Positions 1 through 11,460 of a stretch of 64,000 nt of DNA are shown here, one piece after another. The stretch is from NCBI RefSeq assembly GCF_032854445.1, contig NC_088307.1, positions 11,484,017 to 11,548,016 of the forward strand, written 5' to 3'. The position numbers were made by a program, and so were the translations under genes. Every line of letters begins with the position of its first letter. Position 1 is the first letter of the stretch. The notes beneath the pieces were generated by a model, which did no database searches, was not told the origin of the DNA, and saw only the letters and a program-made list of their open reading frames with translations. Source of the DNA: Liolophura sinensis (taxonomy: Eukaryota; Mollusca; Polyplacophora; Chitonida; Chitonidae).

Positions 1-195
1 ATACTGCGATTTCCATCCTTTTGTGTAGTGCAGCCTCGCGTCTCTATTCCATCTGAATTTCCTCCATCGAGATGTTAAATAAAAACTATATTCTAGTATA
101 TTCTGTTTCAACTCTTGAAACATCTGCGTTTATTAACAAGCAAATAAAATTCGAAGTCTGAAGGGATAAATATATACAATGTACATGTAACTCAC

Positions 196-301
196 ATAGC
201 CACAATCGCTCTGCCATCCTTCCCCATTGACAGCGGTTCTGGACAGGCCACTTCTGTATTGATATCAGTCCTGTTCAGAAATATATCCACAGGGAACAAC
301 T
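196..301 (-). CDS. NRF-like gene exon 4
   Basis: This exon has an acceptor GATTTCAG and a donor GCTAT|GTGAGT. It reads LFPVDIFLNRTD, then VACPEP and GRAIVAM, consistent with the conserved Cys and the gAivv segment that closes the NRF domain before the first acyltransferase helix. Entry phase 1 agrees with exon 3 and exit is phase 2. No further exon was recognised in 1-195. Confidence 0.6.
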
Positions 302-3300
302 CTGAAATCAGAATGTCATGAAAGTGAAAATAAGTACACCAGCCTATTATTAGGCTGCCCACCGCCAGCCCCTGTGTTTATCTGTGACTGTTACAAATAC
401 TGTTACGCCATAAAACTAATCAAAACTAGGCCTATGCAAGCTGAAGCTAAAAAACATTTGTGCAGACTGCTCAGAAGCTGCGAAACTGCAGGCGGTGTAA
501 GTTTTTTCTTACTTACTTTTTTATTTTATTTATGTTTGAAATGCATAAAGGTATCATGGCAAGACTGGATGTAATTTATGAGGTACAGTAGATAGGTTCT
601 CCAGGGCTTCATTTCAATTTTTTAGCTTAACACTTAAACATGTTTTACAAAAACTGTGGTCTCTAACTGTGCATAACACACATCATGCAAATCTGATATG
701 AAAAAAAAAATGAGTTAGCATATTATGCAGATCAGAATTCACAAGATGTTCTCATTATTACAGTTAAAAACTCGTTAGACATTCATGTGTAACTTATTTA
801 TTTAATTCATTGGGGTTTCATGCCATACTTAAGAATATTTCACTTATACAACGGCAGCCAGCACTATAGTGGGAAGAAACCGTGTATCTTGCTCTCATAA
901 ACGCCTATCTTATTCTTAACAGATTAACAGTGAAGTTAATTTTTACATTTTTGAGATTAAATTTTTTCTTTTTTCATATATTATTAATACCATTCCCTGC
1001 CTACTAATTAGTGAGTATCTGGAAGTACGTGCAATCTACCAATAAAAAGTACTGTAATACCATACCTAGGTAAACTAGGTGAGTCACATCAGATTCACTG
1101 CATGAGTCTGGTAAGCACAACCCTAAAGACAGGGCGGGAGTTGTGGGGGTCAAAGTTTGCTGAAATTTAAAGCCACAATCATATACATACATGCAAATTA
1201 GCTAACATTACATTGTCAAATATCAAGTATTCAACTAATTTATTTGATTATACGATAGTGTATGATGCTGTACTTATGGACTTTTCACTTTAGCTAACAG
1301 CCAGAGTCAAGTTTGTGAGTGGAGAAAACCAGTGAACACAGTCAGTGCAAAATCAGTGATAAATATACAAATTTTTCCGGTAGACCTGTCTTATAATTGT
1401 CTATTTCATAGTGCACAGTTAATCACTGACAACCCTTCCACTTATATACAACAAATATACAAGTAAAGTTGGCACAGAAGCAGCAGCAGCTGAATTCAAA
1501 AAAAGCCTGCTCATCAGTCAGTTACTTAAAAAAAGGGAGATAAGTCAGGTAGTAAATCATAATTTTACTGAATTACTTCAATGGTGTTTACATCTACATG
1601 TACTTCCATACTCTCGCTTATTCAAGTTTTTTTTTTTTTAACTGGTGACGAGATATGCATGTTCAGATACATGCACATGTATACAGAGCAGATATGGGCT
1701 GTAGAGGCCAACTTGAAGAGAATATGCTACACCTTAGTGGTACACCTAGCTCTGATACACCTGAAGAAAACCTCATTAGAGTAAGAGAAGATCCTTTTTC
1801 CTGAACTGTGACTATCATACAAGCAAGAATGAAGTCAACAAATCAGCAGGCACTTTAACAGCTGCAGCAGCCATGCATCTCTGAGAACGATTTGGTTGCA
1901 TGGCTGGTCACATTTGTGACACAATATCCTTTTAACACAAGGATCCTAACTTATAACCTCAACACAGACTGTACCGAGTAACCTGAGAGCAACAGGACAT
2001 GAAACCTTCAATTATTTATTTATTTATTTGATTGGTGTTTTACACCATACTCAAGAATATTTCACTTATTCGATGGCGGCCAGCATTATGGTGGGAGGAA
2101 ACGGGGCAGGGCATCACCTGGACTTGAACTCCCAGCGAGCACATTGTGAGAGGCTCCTGTGCCATTATGCTGCACTAGTGTGCTAACCACGGAGCCATGG
2201 AGGTCCCCTCAAATATTTTATTGCCTATGAACACTCTTAAAAAAATCTCCGAAAACATAAATGAAAGTATTTTTATGCATAGTTTTCAGTTGTCCATATG
2301 ATGAACCTTACTTCATATTTTAACTTTCTTTTACTTTAATACATAGGTCTAGCCAATTTGCGTTTGTTTATATGTTGTTTTATATGTGGGAATAATGGTG
2401 TTTACTTACATGTAGTTTATACACATTTCTTGGTTTCGGATATCAGTAGTGTTCTTTAATAAATACAGGTACATATTCATTGTTCTGTCGACATACAGCT
2501 GCATACATAAATAAAAGCTAAATATCCTGAACTCCACTAATCAACTTACCTGTGCTGGTAAACTCTGATTGCCCTTGTGGATGGTGGCGACACAGTATTT
2601 CCCCCTAAAGAGCTCTTCCTCTCCTTGTCCGCTGACGTTGGTGTATGCTGTGATGTTAAGACACTGCTCATAGCTTCCCGGCCAGCGTAAATCTCCTTCT
2701 AGGACTCCACTAGGCAGTTTTCCCTGAGCATCAACCACTGGTGAAAAAACAAATTACCGTTACAAAATGAGACAAGAACTGACAATATACATCAAATAAA
2801 CAACACGTGCCATAATCATCCAAATTTGACGCTTGCAAAGGACAAGAACTATAAATACACCAATCAGATTTTCAAGGAATAATTGAATTTCTTACAGTTA
2901 CAGGGATATAGAATCGAAGCTGATTGGCTGACAGTAGAGACACTATTTCCCAGGTTAAAATCTTCAGCCTTGGCCTTGCATAACTACATATCAAAACTGC
3001 CGCACTGTAAATTCAGCTTAGGCTGGGGACTAGCCTGGACTTCTCTAACAATCTCTAACACCATCTAATCATTGATGATTTTGTATCCCTATCCCTATTT
3101 CTATTGCATTCTTGTCTGTCATGTAAATCAAATCAAGCACACAAAACTCTTCCTGGAAAAGTAATCAGAACACGGAAGATTCAATACCCTGTTGAACTCA
3201 GCGAAAAATCCGCACTGCGCCCGCTTACATACTATATATGTGGCTCTGGTTTATTGATAAATTACTTCATAATCCTTGCACGGAACACTGATGCTCCAAA

Positions 3301-6300
3301 CTATGGATTACTTTAAGTATTTATTTGAAAGGGTTTTTTTTTTTTTTTACGGAGTAACATACTCCAGAATATTTCCCTACTGGGTGGGCTATAACATTTT
3401 TCAAACTTATCATCTTAAGCCTTGAGAGATTCAATTACATGTACAAGTACATGCATAGTAACCATGAAGTTTTACGAACTTCCTTTTTGACAAATCATGA
3501 AGCATCAAAGACTATTATCAGTTTGAATGTAAGTACATGTATTTATTTATACATTGTTTTTTTACGTCATACTCAAGAATATTTCAATTTAACTATTGCG
3601 ACCAGCCTTACGGTGGGAGGAAACTGAGCAGGGCCCAAGGGAAGTATATATTAAATGTACCCCACACAAGATCATGATGACATATGACAACAAACGTTCA
3701 CACACATGACTGTCACACTTGATGACCACGATGACATATGGCGACACACGTTCACGCACACAATTGTCACACTTGATGATCATGACGACATGACAACACA
3801 AGTTCACACTCATGTCTGTTACACTTGATGATCACGTTGACATGACAAAATCACACACCTCATGGTCACATTTGATGCTCATGGCATGACAACACAAGTT
3901 CACACACATCGTCACAATTGATAATCACGATTATATATATGACAAGTTCACACTCATGACTGTCACACTTGATGATCATGATGATAGCACCAGTTCACCC
4001 ACATGATTGTCACACTTGACGATCATGATGACATGACAACACAATTTCACTCACACGATTGTCACACTTGATAATCATGCTCACATGACAACACAAGTTC
4101 ATACACATGATTGTCACACTTGATCATGACATGACAACACAAGTTCATACACATGATTGTCACACTTGATCATGACATGACAACACAAGTTCATACACAT
4201 ACATGTAATTGTCACACTTGATGATCATGATGACAACATAAGTCCACACACAACTGTCACACTTGATACTGTATATGAACTATACATGTACCTGCCCAAC
4301 CCTTTACTTGCTTATTTGTTTTACGCCGCGCTCAAGAATACTTCACTTATACAACGGCAACCAGAATCATCGTGAAGGAAGAGGCTGCAGGAAACACACG
4401 ACCATCTGCAGGTTGCTGCAAGCCTTCCATTCCTTAATTTAAAATTAGACACAAATAAAAGTTACCCTATTAAAATGACCAGTTTCGTCTATGACTAACC
4501 TGTCCACTTTTTCTATTGAATTTAGAAAGGTGTTGAGGTTTGCTTGGAGAACGGGATGATACTCTGCTGGAAATTTGAAAGTTTTAGCACTAAGAAAAAT
4601 GTTTTGTGAAATTTATTTGCTTCTAAATACGCATATTGTGGGCGAAATTTTGGGTCATTTACGGCAGTCTTTTAACACCAGCTGAATATACAGTACACGG
4701 ATGCACCACAGGTATACTATAGACAGGTATACTATAATGTGTGTGTCAATGCTTTCCCTGTCAAGACACTGGACTAAGAGTTATGCTATATAAGCGTGCA
4801 TGTAGGTCATTCTGAAAGGAAGAAAACAGTCAACATATAAGTGACAAAACAAATAAAATACACAAGTGATGACAGTGAACATAAATTTCCAACACCCATG
4901 TATTTTCATGTGAGTGAAACGCAAACAATGCCTTCTGCCTCACACTATAAAAGTCCATACATGTACAGGTGACCAAAACAGATCTAGGATATAAGTCTAA
5001 GCAGTACAGGACCAGTGTTCTAGTGTTTTGGACTTATAACTTTATTATCATAGCTTGTTTGGGTGAGTAAACCGATGATGCCAAAACCAGAAACGTTAGG
5101 CACCCAAACTAATCAAGCTCAAAGAATTAAATTAAGTACATTGAATGTGGTTTTGCATTAAAATTGTCTCAAGTTTTGAGCTCCCTGGTTCTTTCCCCAA
5201 ATCTGTGGAATATACCATGGGTATATGTACAGGTACATGCTGCATACAGCAATTTTCCAGACCAGTGCACACAAGCCTGTTGAACCCTCCTCTTGAGCCT
5301 CGTGTATTCTTTCAGTAGGAATACCTTGAGAACATACACACGTACACCGAGAGACTGTTTGTCCAAGAGTCAAAAACTGAGAACACACATGCACGAAAAA
5401 AAAAAAGTAAAGAAAAGGGAAAAAAAGGTACATGTACATACAGGATCATGAATGATCACATTTTTCTTGACGTTAAAACCAAGGACAACATTCTTGGAAG
5501 CTTTGTCAAATTATCTTTTACACATTTTTTTTTAAGTTATGCTTGACTAGTCTCCGAATTCCTTTAATACTTTACAATACTGGGGTCACTTTCACAAAAC
5601 TTTGTCAATCAATTTTTCATAACTTTTCCCATAAATGACTTTGTCTTAGGGTACTATAAACCAGATGTCTTTTACGAAAAAAGGTTACAAGAGGGATTTA
5701 CGAAGTTTTGTGAAAGTGGCCACAGTTTGAATCAATATGGTCTGGGTATATAAGTTAACTTTACTCATCCGTGTAAAACACCTATCAAATAAATAAACAA
5801 ACTTTACTGAGCACTCATTTTGCTTAAGATGAGGACATCTTTTGTATAGATGAAACTCCTATTAAGATATATATTCCCTTAAAATAAACACAACCCTATG
5901 GTTACAAATAATGTACAAGTACATGTAGTCAACTTAGAGACTCAGTGTTGTCTTAACTCCATCAATTTATTCTTAAGATGCGTACATATAACAGGAAGCT
6001 GGTCACAATGGTTATGACAATGGTTATGATATGTGTGTGCACTCAAAAAAAAAAAAAGGATTGAAAAGGATTTGAAAACATTTCACTTGTGTTTATAGTG
6101 GATGTCACTCAAGCACAGCACATTTTACATGTATTAAAATCAGGGCATTGCATGACCAATTTTTCTCCTGGCTTCCCGACACGTATTCCTCACATGTAAA
6201 TTTTATTATACATGTACTGTAATTCTTCAACCTTTTCACATGTTTGCAAGGTGTTCAAGCTTATCCTGAAGCGATTACTAATGTGATGCCTAATAAAATT

Positions 6301-9300
6301 ATACTGTTTGTGAAGCCCTGAAACTGGCCAGTCCAATAAATGTAGTTTTGTCTCCAAAATCAAATTATAAATGTGCATAAACTTCACTGAAAGGCGCTGT
6401 TTCATAAGATATTCGTAATAGTTGAGGAATTAGGGTAACAGAGTGTATCAAGGACATTTTAATACTATATTCTCAGTCACTATATTACTCTACACTGTAC
6501 ATGTGCAGACATATATCTAATTCATATAATGTTTTACTGACCTTTAACTTTTAGATCTAGGTGAACTTTGCAATTCATACAAGTGCACTTTAACATTTCA
6601 CCATTTGACACTCACTCATCAGCTTATGAAAAACATTTGGGGCATGGATGACAAATCTCAAAACACGGCCAATCCTTTGACGATTGTCTATTTTATTTGT
6701 GTTTTATGTACACTTACATACATGTATGACAAGTTTTATCAGACACTACTTTACTTTGTACCATACAGGATGTGTTCTGATGCCCGGCAATGTCCTTTTT
6801 TAGGCTGCTTATGTACAGACTTGACTCAGAACCTAAAATAACTCTGACACAGCCTTGATATATGTGTTACTTGTACCACATAGGACCCTAAAATGCACTG
6901 AATGGCACATGAAGAGATGTGGGATAAATTTCTTAACACAATGTTGTCCTTATACGATCCTGTTTGTGGCATAATTATTTAATCAGGCCTCTTATAATGT
7001 GGTTTCTTAGGGTGAAGTGGTTAGACAGTCATTCGCACATATTACACCACAGGCAGGTCACGCATGTATGCATGTCGCCCCTAACACTCAGATACAAATG
7101 ACCACATCGCCCCAATAGAATTAAGTGCAAAATTTCAGTGACAGACATTTTTGACAATTTTTTTACCTAGCCACAGTTCCTGTAGTGTGCTGTGAGTGCC
7201 AAGGTTACATGTACATGCACGTGATATCTGGCAGAAAATGTCCCAATTTTACAAAAGGACAGGACAACGATAAAATCATGATTACATGTTAATTAAATCC
7301 ACTATCAATTCATGAACTGGAACAAGGAGAACTTTTAAAATTATCCACTTAAACACCAAAACTATCAACTAGGCACAAAGACAGCTTTTTAATATACATA
7401 TACCTCTATTAAGCTCTTAAGGTGCCTCAGATGGACATTTGAGGATTACTAGACTTGACAATTTCTAACTGTTTATACAGAAGGACAATGTTTTAGTTCT
7501 TGTTGTTGTCTTAGCAAATAATTGAATCACTCTTAACTTGATATCCTATTTGCTATGAGTGTCTGATGAAAAATCAACATGATTAACACAATGAGCCTTT
7601 TATGTACGTTTGACATAAAGATATGATCAAATACAAATTAGCAGATTGGCGTCAGCCATGGATTGCTGATAAGACTGAGACAATGTCAGGTAGGAAATGC
7701 TACAGATGTTGTAAGTGTGAATAGAAAAACACACCGCATTTTGGGAAGGAACCTCTGTTAGGCATTGTATTCGTAGTTTTGCAGTGATGGCATAGCAGCT
7801 CTGAGCCAATTATCAGTGCACAATTTGGTCATGTGACTAAAAAGTGGAGATGAAAACAAAGCTAACTTAACATGATATGTCTTTAATCTGATTTTACCAT
7901 TAAAAGAAAATGAAAAATATAGCTTATTCTTTTGGAAAAAGTAACTGGAATGTGCCTAGCTTTCAATTAGAATAGTTTCGGTGTACTGTGGTGCTTTAAA
8001 CTTTAGGAATCTGGAAAAAATCAACATTTTGCCCACTTAGCTCAGTGTCATTTATCACCCCCTGCTCCTTTCGAGTAACCCAGATGGTTGAAACTGTGAA
8101 TCATGTACCACGTCTAATTCATCAGCTTAGGATGTTGCGTGTGCAGTCGATTATGGATGAATGACTGAATGAATGCTTGGGGTTGTATGTCTTACTTAAT
8201 AATTTTTCAGTTATATGACAGTCAGTAGATGCGTGTACATACAACGTGTCTTCTTGTGGCAGGGAGAGTTCGTGCCACAAAAGTGCTGCCACCACTGAAT
8301 TATCATGCCAAAGATACCAGACACGACATCCCACCCTGTCACCTCATACTGACATTCAGCCAATCAGTCCTGTTTCCTTGCTCTAAACTCACACTTCTGA
8401 CAGCCAAGCGAGGCAGCAACAAGTACCATTTTCAAAGTCCTTGGCATGACAGATTTGTGTGCAGTCGAGACCACAGATACACGTACATGTAAGAGCCACA
8501 GCTGATACCTGTTTGGTTGCTGAGTGGGCAGTTCCAGAAACACAATAGCAAGAGTTGGGGGTGGGGGGGAAGCCCAAATGTATCAGACTGATAGAAGCAA
8601 ACATTTACCCCTGTTCGCATGCACATTAAAACTTCCGTAGTGTATATCGACATCAACCATCATCAACTAATCTGTTCTGAGTCTTGCCTAGCCAAAAATT
8701 ATCCAAGACAACCACACAAATTTATAAAACAAGTACATTTTCAGACACTACCCCACTGCGGCTGCCATGTCGTTACGACAGTCCACGCATGCAAGTCACG
8801 GGATGGATGTGAGTGCAGAAAAATATTTAAGTCATAATCAAGATGGTAATCACTTTAGTAAGACTTCGCAAGTTTAGGCGCCCCTGAGATTGAGGTTGGC
8901 AAGACCTCACAGCATATATTTAGGTCAGTCTTGTTCCTTCTCGCAAGTCATTGAAATAAAGATAAGACTGCTTATGGCTGCAGTGGGTTCCCTGTTTTGT
9001 GAATTTGCTGTTGCCATGGATCATTTTTGGCTAGGCGAGACTAAAAACAGGTTAAATGATTATGGAAATCACTTGGTTGACAATGATTTACACTAAGGAA
9101 GTTGTTCCTTGTAATTCAGTTGTAAGTGTTCCGTGTCGTCAATCCGACACGTGCGCAAACTTTACCCCTGTAGCTCTCACAACTGTGATGTTGGAATGGA
9201 GCATTACCTTACTCAGATAGGTTTATCTCACTCTACAACTAACGCCTGTTTCAGACTGTAGACATTGTTTAAAAAAGGATTTATCAGACTTGGTGAAATG

Positions 9301-10417
9301 GTGTATGGTCTACACTGTAGCTATGACGCTCCGCCAACCAGTTAAAATAGAAGTAGCCACCTGGGGCTACTTCTCTGCAACTACATTGTTTTCTTGTTTT
9401 CCACCACACATACATGTACTATGCCGTTAGCCCCAAAAGGCTCCAATTCCTTGTCTTATATTGGCCTAGGGTCATTGGAATTTTGACTCCAGTGTCAATT
9501 TCGTACTCACCAAAGGTCCAGGCCAAACAAGTTCTCGAACAAGTCTCATGCAAATAAAAGACAACAACCCAAATACGTGCTTTTCGCACCCACCTCAATG
9601 CCACCACACATGTATGTCCCTATTTGCTTTAGAATAGATTTATTATAGCAATGAAGGCTTCCTTGGTATACGCGATGAATGCCACCATCTTCCCACTATG
9701 AAGCAGGACATGAATGTAGCTGCTCAACAGCAGCGGCAAGGGAGCATATACCATGGAAGCCTTCAGGGCGGTAATAAATCTATTCTAAAGTGCGCAGCCA
9801 TGAAGGGTGGCAGTGCAGTGAGTGCGGAAAGCAAGTCTTTAGGTTAGTGTCCCGAGTCATATTTGCACGGGATTTGTCGATAACAAAGAGAATCGGCCTG
9901 GACCTTCGTTGAGTACGAAATTAACAAAGTAAGCCTAAGCGCCCAGACTCTAACGACACTAGGCCAATGCAAGACAGTGAATGGAGTTTTTCGGTACTAA
10001 CTATGACGTGGCTGTGCGGCTGTCAACACTCACTCTAGTCTATACTTACTCTGAAGAGCCCATGGGGATTTTTTGACGTTTCTTAGGTGTTCCAAGAAGA
10101 TACTAACATCGTACAGGCATTTCATTGACACATTGTAGATATCTTCTGTCAATGGTGAAAATTATCGTCTGCAAAACTTCTTCCGCAGCGCCACCTGTTA
10201 TCTGTTGTTGTTGAAGGTACTTTTGCGCAGGAGACACAAGTAGCTCAGCGTAATCTTCGTGATTGTTCTCAAATTCGTTCACAAATTTCTGTGCGTCGAT
10301 AAACTCGAATTTATTAGTATGCCCCTCGCTGGGGACAATGAAAAAGGCAAAAGCTAATGCCAGAGAGATTAAAATGATGTGAGATGTTCGGCATTTGGAC
10401 GACGAAAACACAAACAT
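196..10417 (-). CDS. NRF-6-like membrane acyltransferase family protein, 5' part (4 exons, partial)
   Basis: Four exons are assembled: 10417-10108, 2737-2550, 1159-1066 and 301-196. Introns between them are phase 1, 0 and 1, and the last exon ends in phase 2, so the gene continues beyond position 1. The product starts with a hydrophobic signal peptide and then shows the hallmarks of the extracellular NRF domain: DAQGKLPSG, GSYEQCL, FRGKYC and GLCLPDSCSESDV. In the family this domain precedes a multi-pass acyltransferase-3 region, which would lie left of the window. Caenorhabditis NRF-6 is known for lipid/drug transport phenotypes; the biochemical role here is not visible. Family members usually have about 20-25 residues between a conserved Cys and the DA.GK.PSG motif, but only about 8 are present here. 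A small exon may therefore be missing from my model inside the 7.4 kb first intron. Confidence 0.75.
302..1065. other. Intron between NRF-like exons 3 and 4
   Basis: AT-rich intron. A SINE fragment lies at 792-885; I see nothing else. The small open frame at 374-574 has no recognisable features. Confidence 0.6.
792..885 (-). mobile_element. SINE family 1, tail-side fragment
   Basis: TTTATTTAATTCATTGGGGT, AAGAATATTTCACTTATACA and GTGGGAAGAAACCG match the tail and body. Confidence 0.75.
1066..1159 (-). CDS. NRF-like gene exon 3 (NRF domain)
   Basis: This 94-bp exon runs from an AAATTTCAG acceptor to a CTAG|GTATGG donor. It encodes a Thr/Pro-rich linker followed by GLCLPDSCSESDV, matching the GVC.PSSCS..DV block of the family. 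A second possible acceptor (TCTTTAG at 1124-1123) would remove the linker but would break the phase with exon 2. Confidence 0.75.
1160..2549. other. Intron between NRF-like exons 2 and 3
   Basis: AT-rich intron carrying the deleted SINE at 2012-2207. No exon-like sequence was recognised elsewhere. Confidence 0.6.
2012..2207 (-). mobile_element. SINE family 1, internally deleted
   Basis: Tail, body and head are all present, but about 70 bases between AAACGGGGCAGGGC and CTGGACTTGAACTCC are missing. It lies in an intron of the NRF-like gene. Confidence 0.85.
2550..2737 (-). CDS. NRF-like gene exon 2 (NRF domain)
   Basis: This exon encodes VDAQGKLPSGVLEGDLRWPG, GSYEQCLNI and LFRGKYCVATI, the best conserved part of NRF domains. 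The acceptor is TTTTTTCACCAG and the donor is CAG|GTAAGT. It is 188 bp, entering in phase 1 and leaving in phase 0. Confidence 0.8.
3537..3645 (-). mobile_element. SINE family 1, tail-side fragment
   Basis: ACGTCATACTCAAGAATATT and CGGTGGGAGGAAACTGAGCA match the body. It ends at the 3655-4275 minisatellite. Confidence 0.75.
3655..4275. repeat. Degenerate minisatellite rich in TGATCATGA/TGTCACAC
   Basis: About eleven imperfect units of roughly 45-60 bp carry TTGTCACACTTGATGATCATG and ACAACACAAGTTCACACACA. It is bounded on both sides by fragments of the common SINE (3537-3645 and 4305-4435). It lies in the first intron of the NRF-like gene. Confidence 0.85.
4305..4435 (-). mobile_element. SINE family 1, fragment
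   Basis: TTTTACGCCGCGCTCAAGAA, TTCACTTATACAACGGCAAC and CGACCATCTGCAGGTTGCTG match the body. It abuts the right side of the 3655-4275 minisatellite. Confidence 0.78.
4495..4670 (+). repeat. Dispersed repeat family 3
   Basis: GAGGTTTGCTTGGAGAACGG, TACTCTGCTGGAAATTTGAA and GAAATTTATTTGCTTCTAAA match 44315-44530. Confidence 0.6.
5584..5722. mobile_element. MITE-like element, family 2 (TIR GGYCACTTTCACAAAACTT)
   Basis: It begins GGTCACTTTCACAAAACTTT and ends AAGTTTTGTGAAAGTGGCC: inverted termini of about 19 bp enclosing about 100 non-coding bases. Confidence 0.75.
6220..6432 (+). mobile_element. MITE-like element, family 1 (TIR TAATTCYTCAAC)
   Basis: This 213-bp element begins TAATTCTTCAACC and ends GTTGAGGAATTA, so its ends are inverted repeats. 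It has an internal block CCAATAAATGTAGTTTTGTC. Terminal TA suggests a TA target, as in Tc1/mariner-related elements. No coding capacity. Confidence 0.8.
8150..8455 (-). mobile_element. SINE family 2-related element
   Basis: The tail-side block (TGCTTGGGGTTGTATGTCTT, TTTTTCAGTTATATGACAG) is followed by a variant half with GTGTCTTCTTGTGGCAGG, ATCATGCCAAAGATACCAGA and AGCCAAGCGAGGCAGC. It is shared with 52735-52990. Short open frames here are by-products. Confidence 0.75.
9425..9997. repeat. ~570 bp imperfect palindrome (inverted duplication)
   Basis: The innermost 164 bp (9627-9790) starts CTTTAGAATAGATTTATTA and ends with its complement, with arms of about 45 bases. Flanking arms also pair: 9480-9620 matches the reverse complement of about 9795-9960 (GGCCTGGACCTT and GAGTACGAAATT on one side, the same strings reversed on the other), extending to AGGCTCCAATTCC / TGAATGGAG at the ends. 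The centre is near 9710. It lies in intron 1 of the NRF-like gene. Confidence 0.85.
10108..10417 (-). CDS. NRF-like gene exon 1 (start codon, signal peptide)
   Basis: The ATG is at 10417-10415. The encoded N-terminus has a short polar stretch, then a long hydrophobic run (IILISLALAFAFFIV), then the polar mature sequence, a classic signal peptide. The exon ends at a GTTAGT donor after the first base of a codon, which matches the phase-1 acceptor of the next exon found. One Cys sits near the exon end. The donor choice is the least certain part; an in-frame TAG overlaps it. Confidence 0.65.
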
Positions 10418-11151
10418 GATGAATCAACGAATCGAATGCTGGTAGGCCTAGTCTTCAGCTAAAGTGGACAAAAGTGATTTTTCGGACAACTTTCCCTCCG
10501 TTCACAACAGAAAGCGACGAGAAATGACAAGATAAGGTTACATCAGATACGTGTGCGTCCAAAGTTCGTTCCTCGCCGTCCTAGTAATGTCTCGCACTGA
10601 CACATAATCTCAGCGTACATGCAACAACCTAAGAACTTTATGTCATTTGTCTTTCTGTAAACACGGCGCCAATGTGCATAGTGTCACGTGGACACATCCC
10701 TCAGCTACCTCATTCATTCTATTCTGAGGGTCCCAACGATCAACTTTTTTTTACGGTTCATATACACTGATTCGAACTGCATTAGACATCAGTAAAACTG
10801 ACGACATATACCGAAGTTAGGCAGGCATGCTTGCCGTGTATACACTCAAAAAAATTAATCTCTTAATTTTAACGGGAAATTTGTTGTCTGAGTGATACTA
10901 AAATATATGCTGTTGTTATTGCCACAGATTATTTGGTTAAATATAACACATATATTCTAATAATTCAACATAAAGATCGTATTCGCCTAACAGGATATCA
11001 TATTGAATATGACACAGTATTATGTTAAAGGCCTTATAAAAGAATAAATATTCCAGAATCGCTTAGACAACAGGCTTTCTGTTAAAATTAAGTTTTGTGG
11101 CTCTATTTATTGCGTTTTTTTTCTCCATGCCACATCTTTGAAAATGCTGGC

Positions 11152-11154
<3 letters not shown>
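10418..11154 (-). promoter_or_regulatory. Probable 5' flank/promoter region of the NRF-like gene
   Basis: This stretch lies immediately upstream of the NRF-like start codon. Between 10440 and about 10720 it is visibly richer in CG dinucleotides than its surroundings. No TATA box or transcription start could be assigned. The rest (10720-11154) is AT-rich and I see no coding sequence. Confidence 0.3.

Positions 11155-11221
<67 letters not shown>
11155..11221. repeat. (TA)n microsatellite, ~67 bp
   Basis: Uninterrupted TA dinucleotides. Confidence 0.98.
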
Positions 11222-11224
<3 letters not shown>

Positions 11225-11365
11225 CTTAATTATAGGCATATATTTCATAAAGTTCGGAAAGGCAGGCCCATATAGCCTACCTGTCGATTGCAATTCGCCT
11301 TACACTGTGCATGACGAATTGCGAAAGGCTATGGTACGTGTATGGTACGCCTAGCTTACCGGTAC

Positions 11366-11460
11366 ATGAGTGCGTGAGTGCTTGGGGTTTAACGTCTTAG
11401 TCTACAGTTTTTTCAGTCATATGACGACGAAAGCCAGTGCACACATAAGCCTACAGTTGC
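11366..11460 (-). mobile_element. SINE family 2, tail-side fragment
   Basis: It shows GAGTGCTTGGGGTTTAACGT and TTTTCAGTCATATGACGACG, then the match is lost. Confidence 0.75.

Larger units (their letters stand above)
2738..10107. other. First intron of the NRF-like gene (7.4 kb)
   Basis: Holds SINE fragments, the 3655-4275 minisatellite, MITEs at 5584 and 6220, a SINE 2-related element at 8150 and the palindrome at 9425-9997. Between these, 4670-5580, 6433-8149 and 8456-9424 show only AT-rich sequence. A small undetected exon may be hidden here. Confidence 0.55.

Noticed and set aside
5158-5439. 93-codon minus-strand open frame
   Set aside because: Low-complexity ends (poly-A/T derived Phe/Lys runs), no domain, inside the NRF-like intron.
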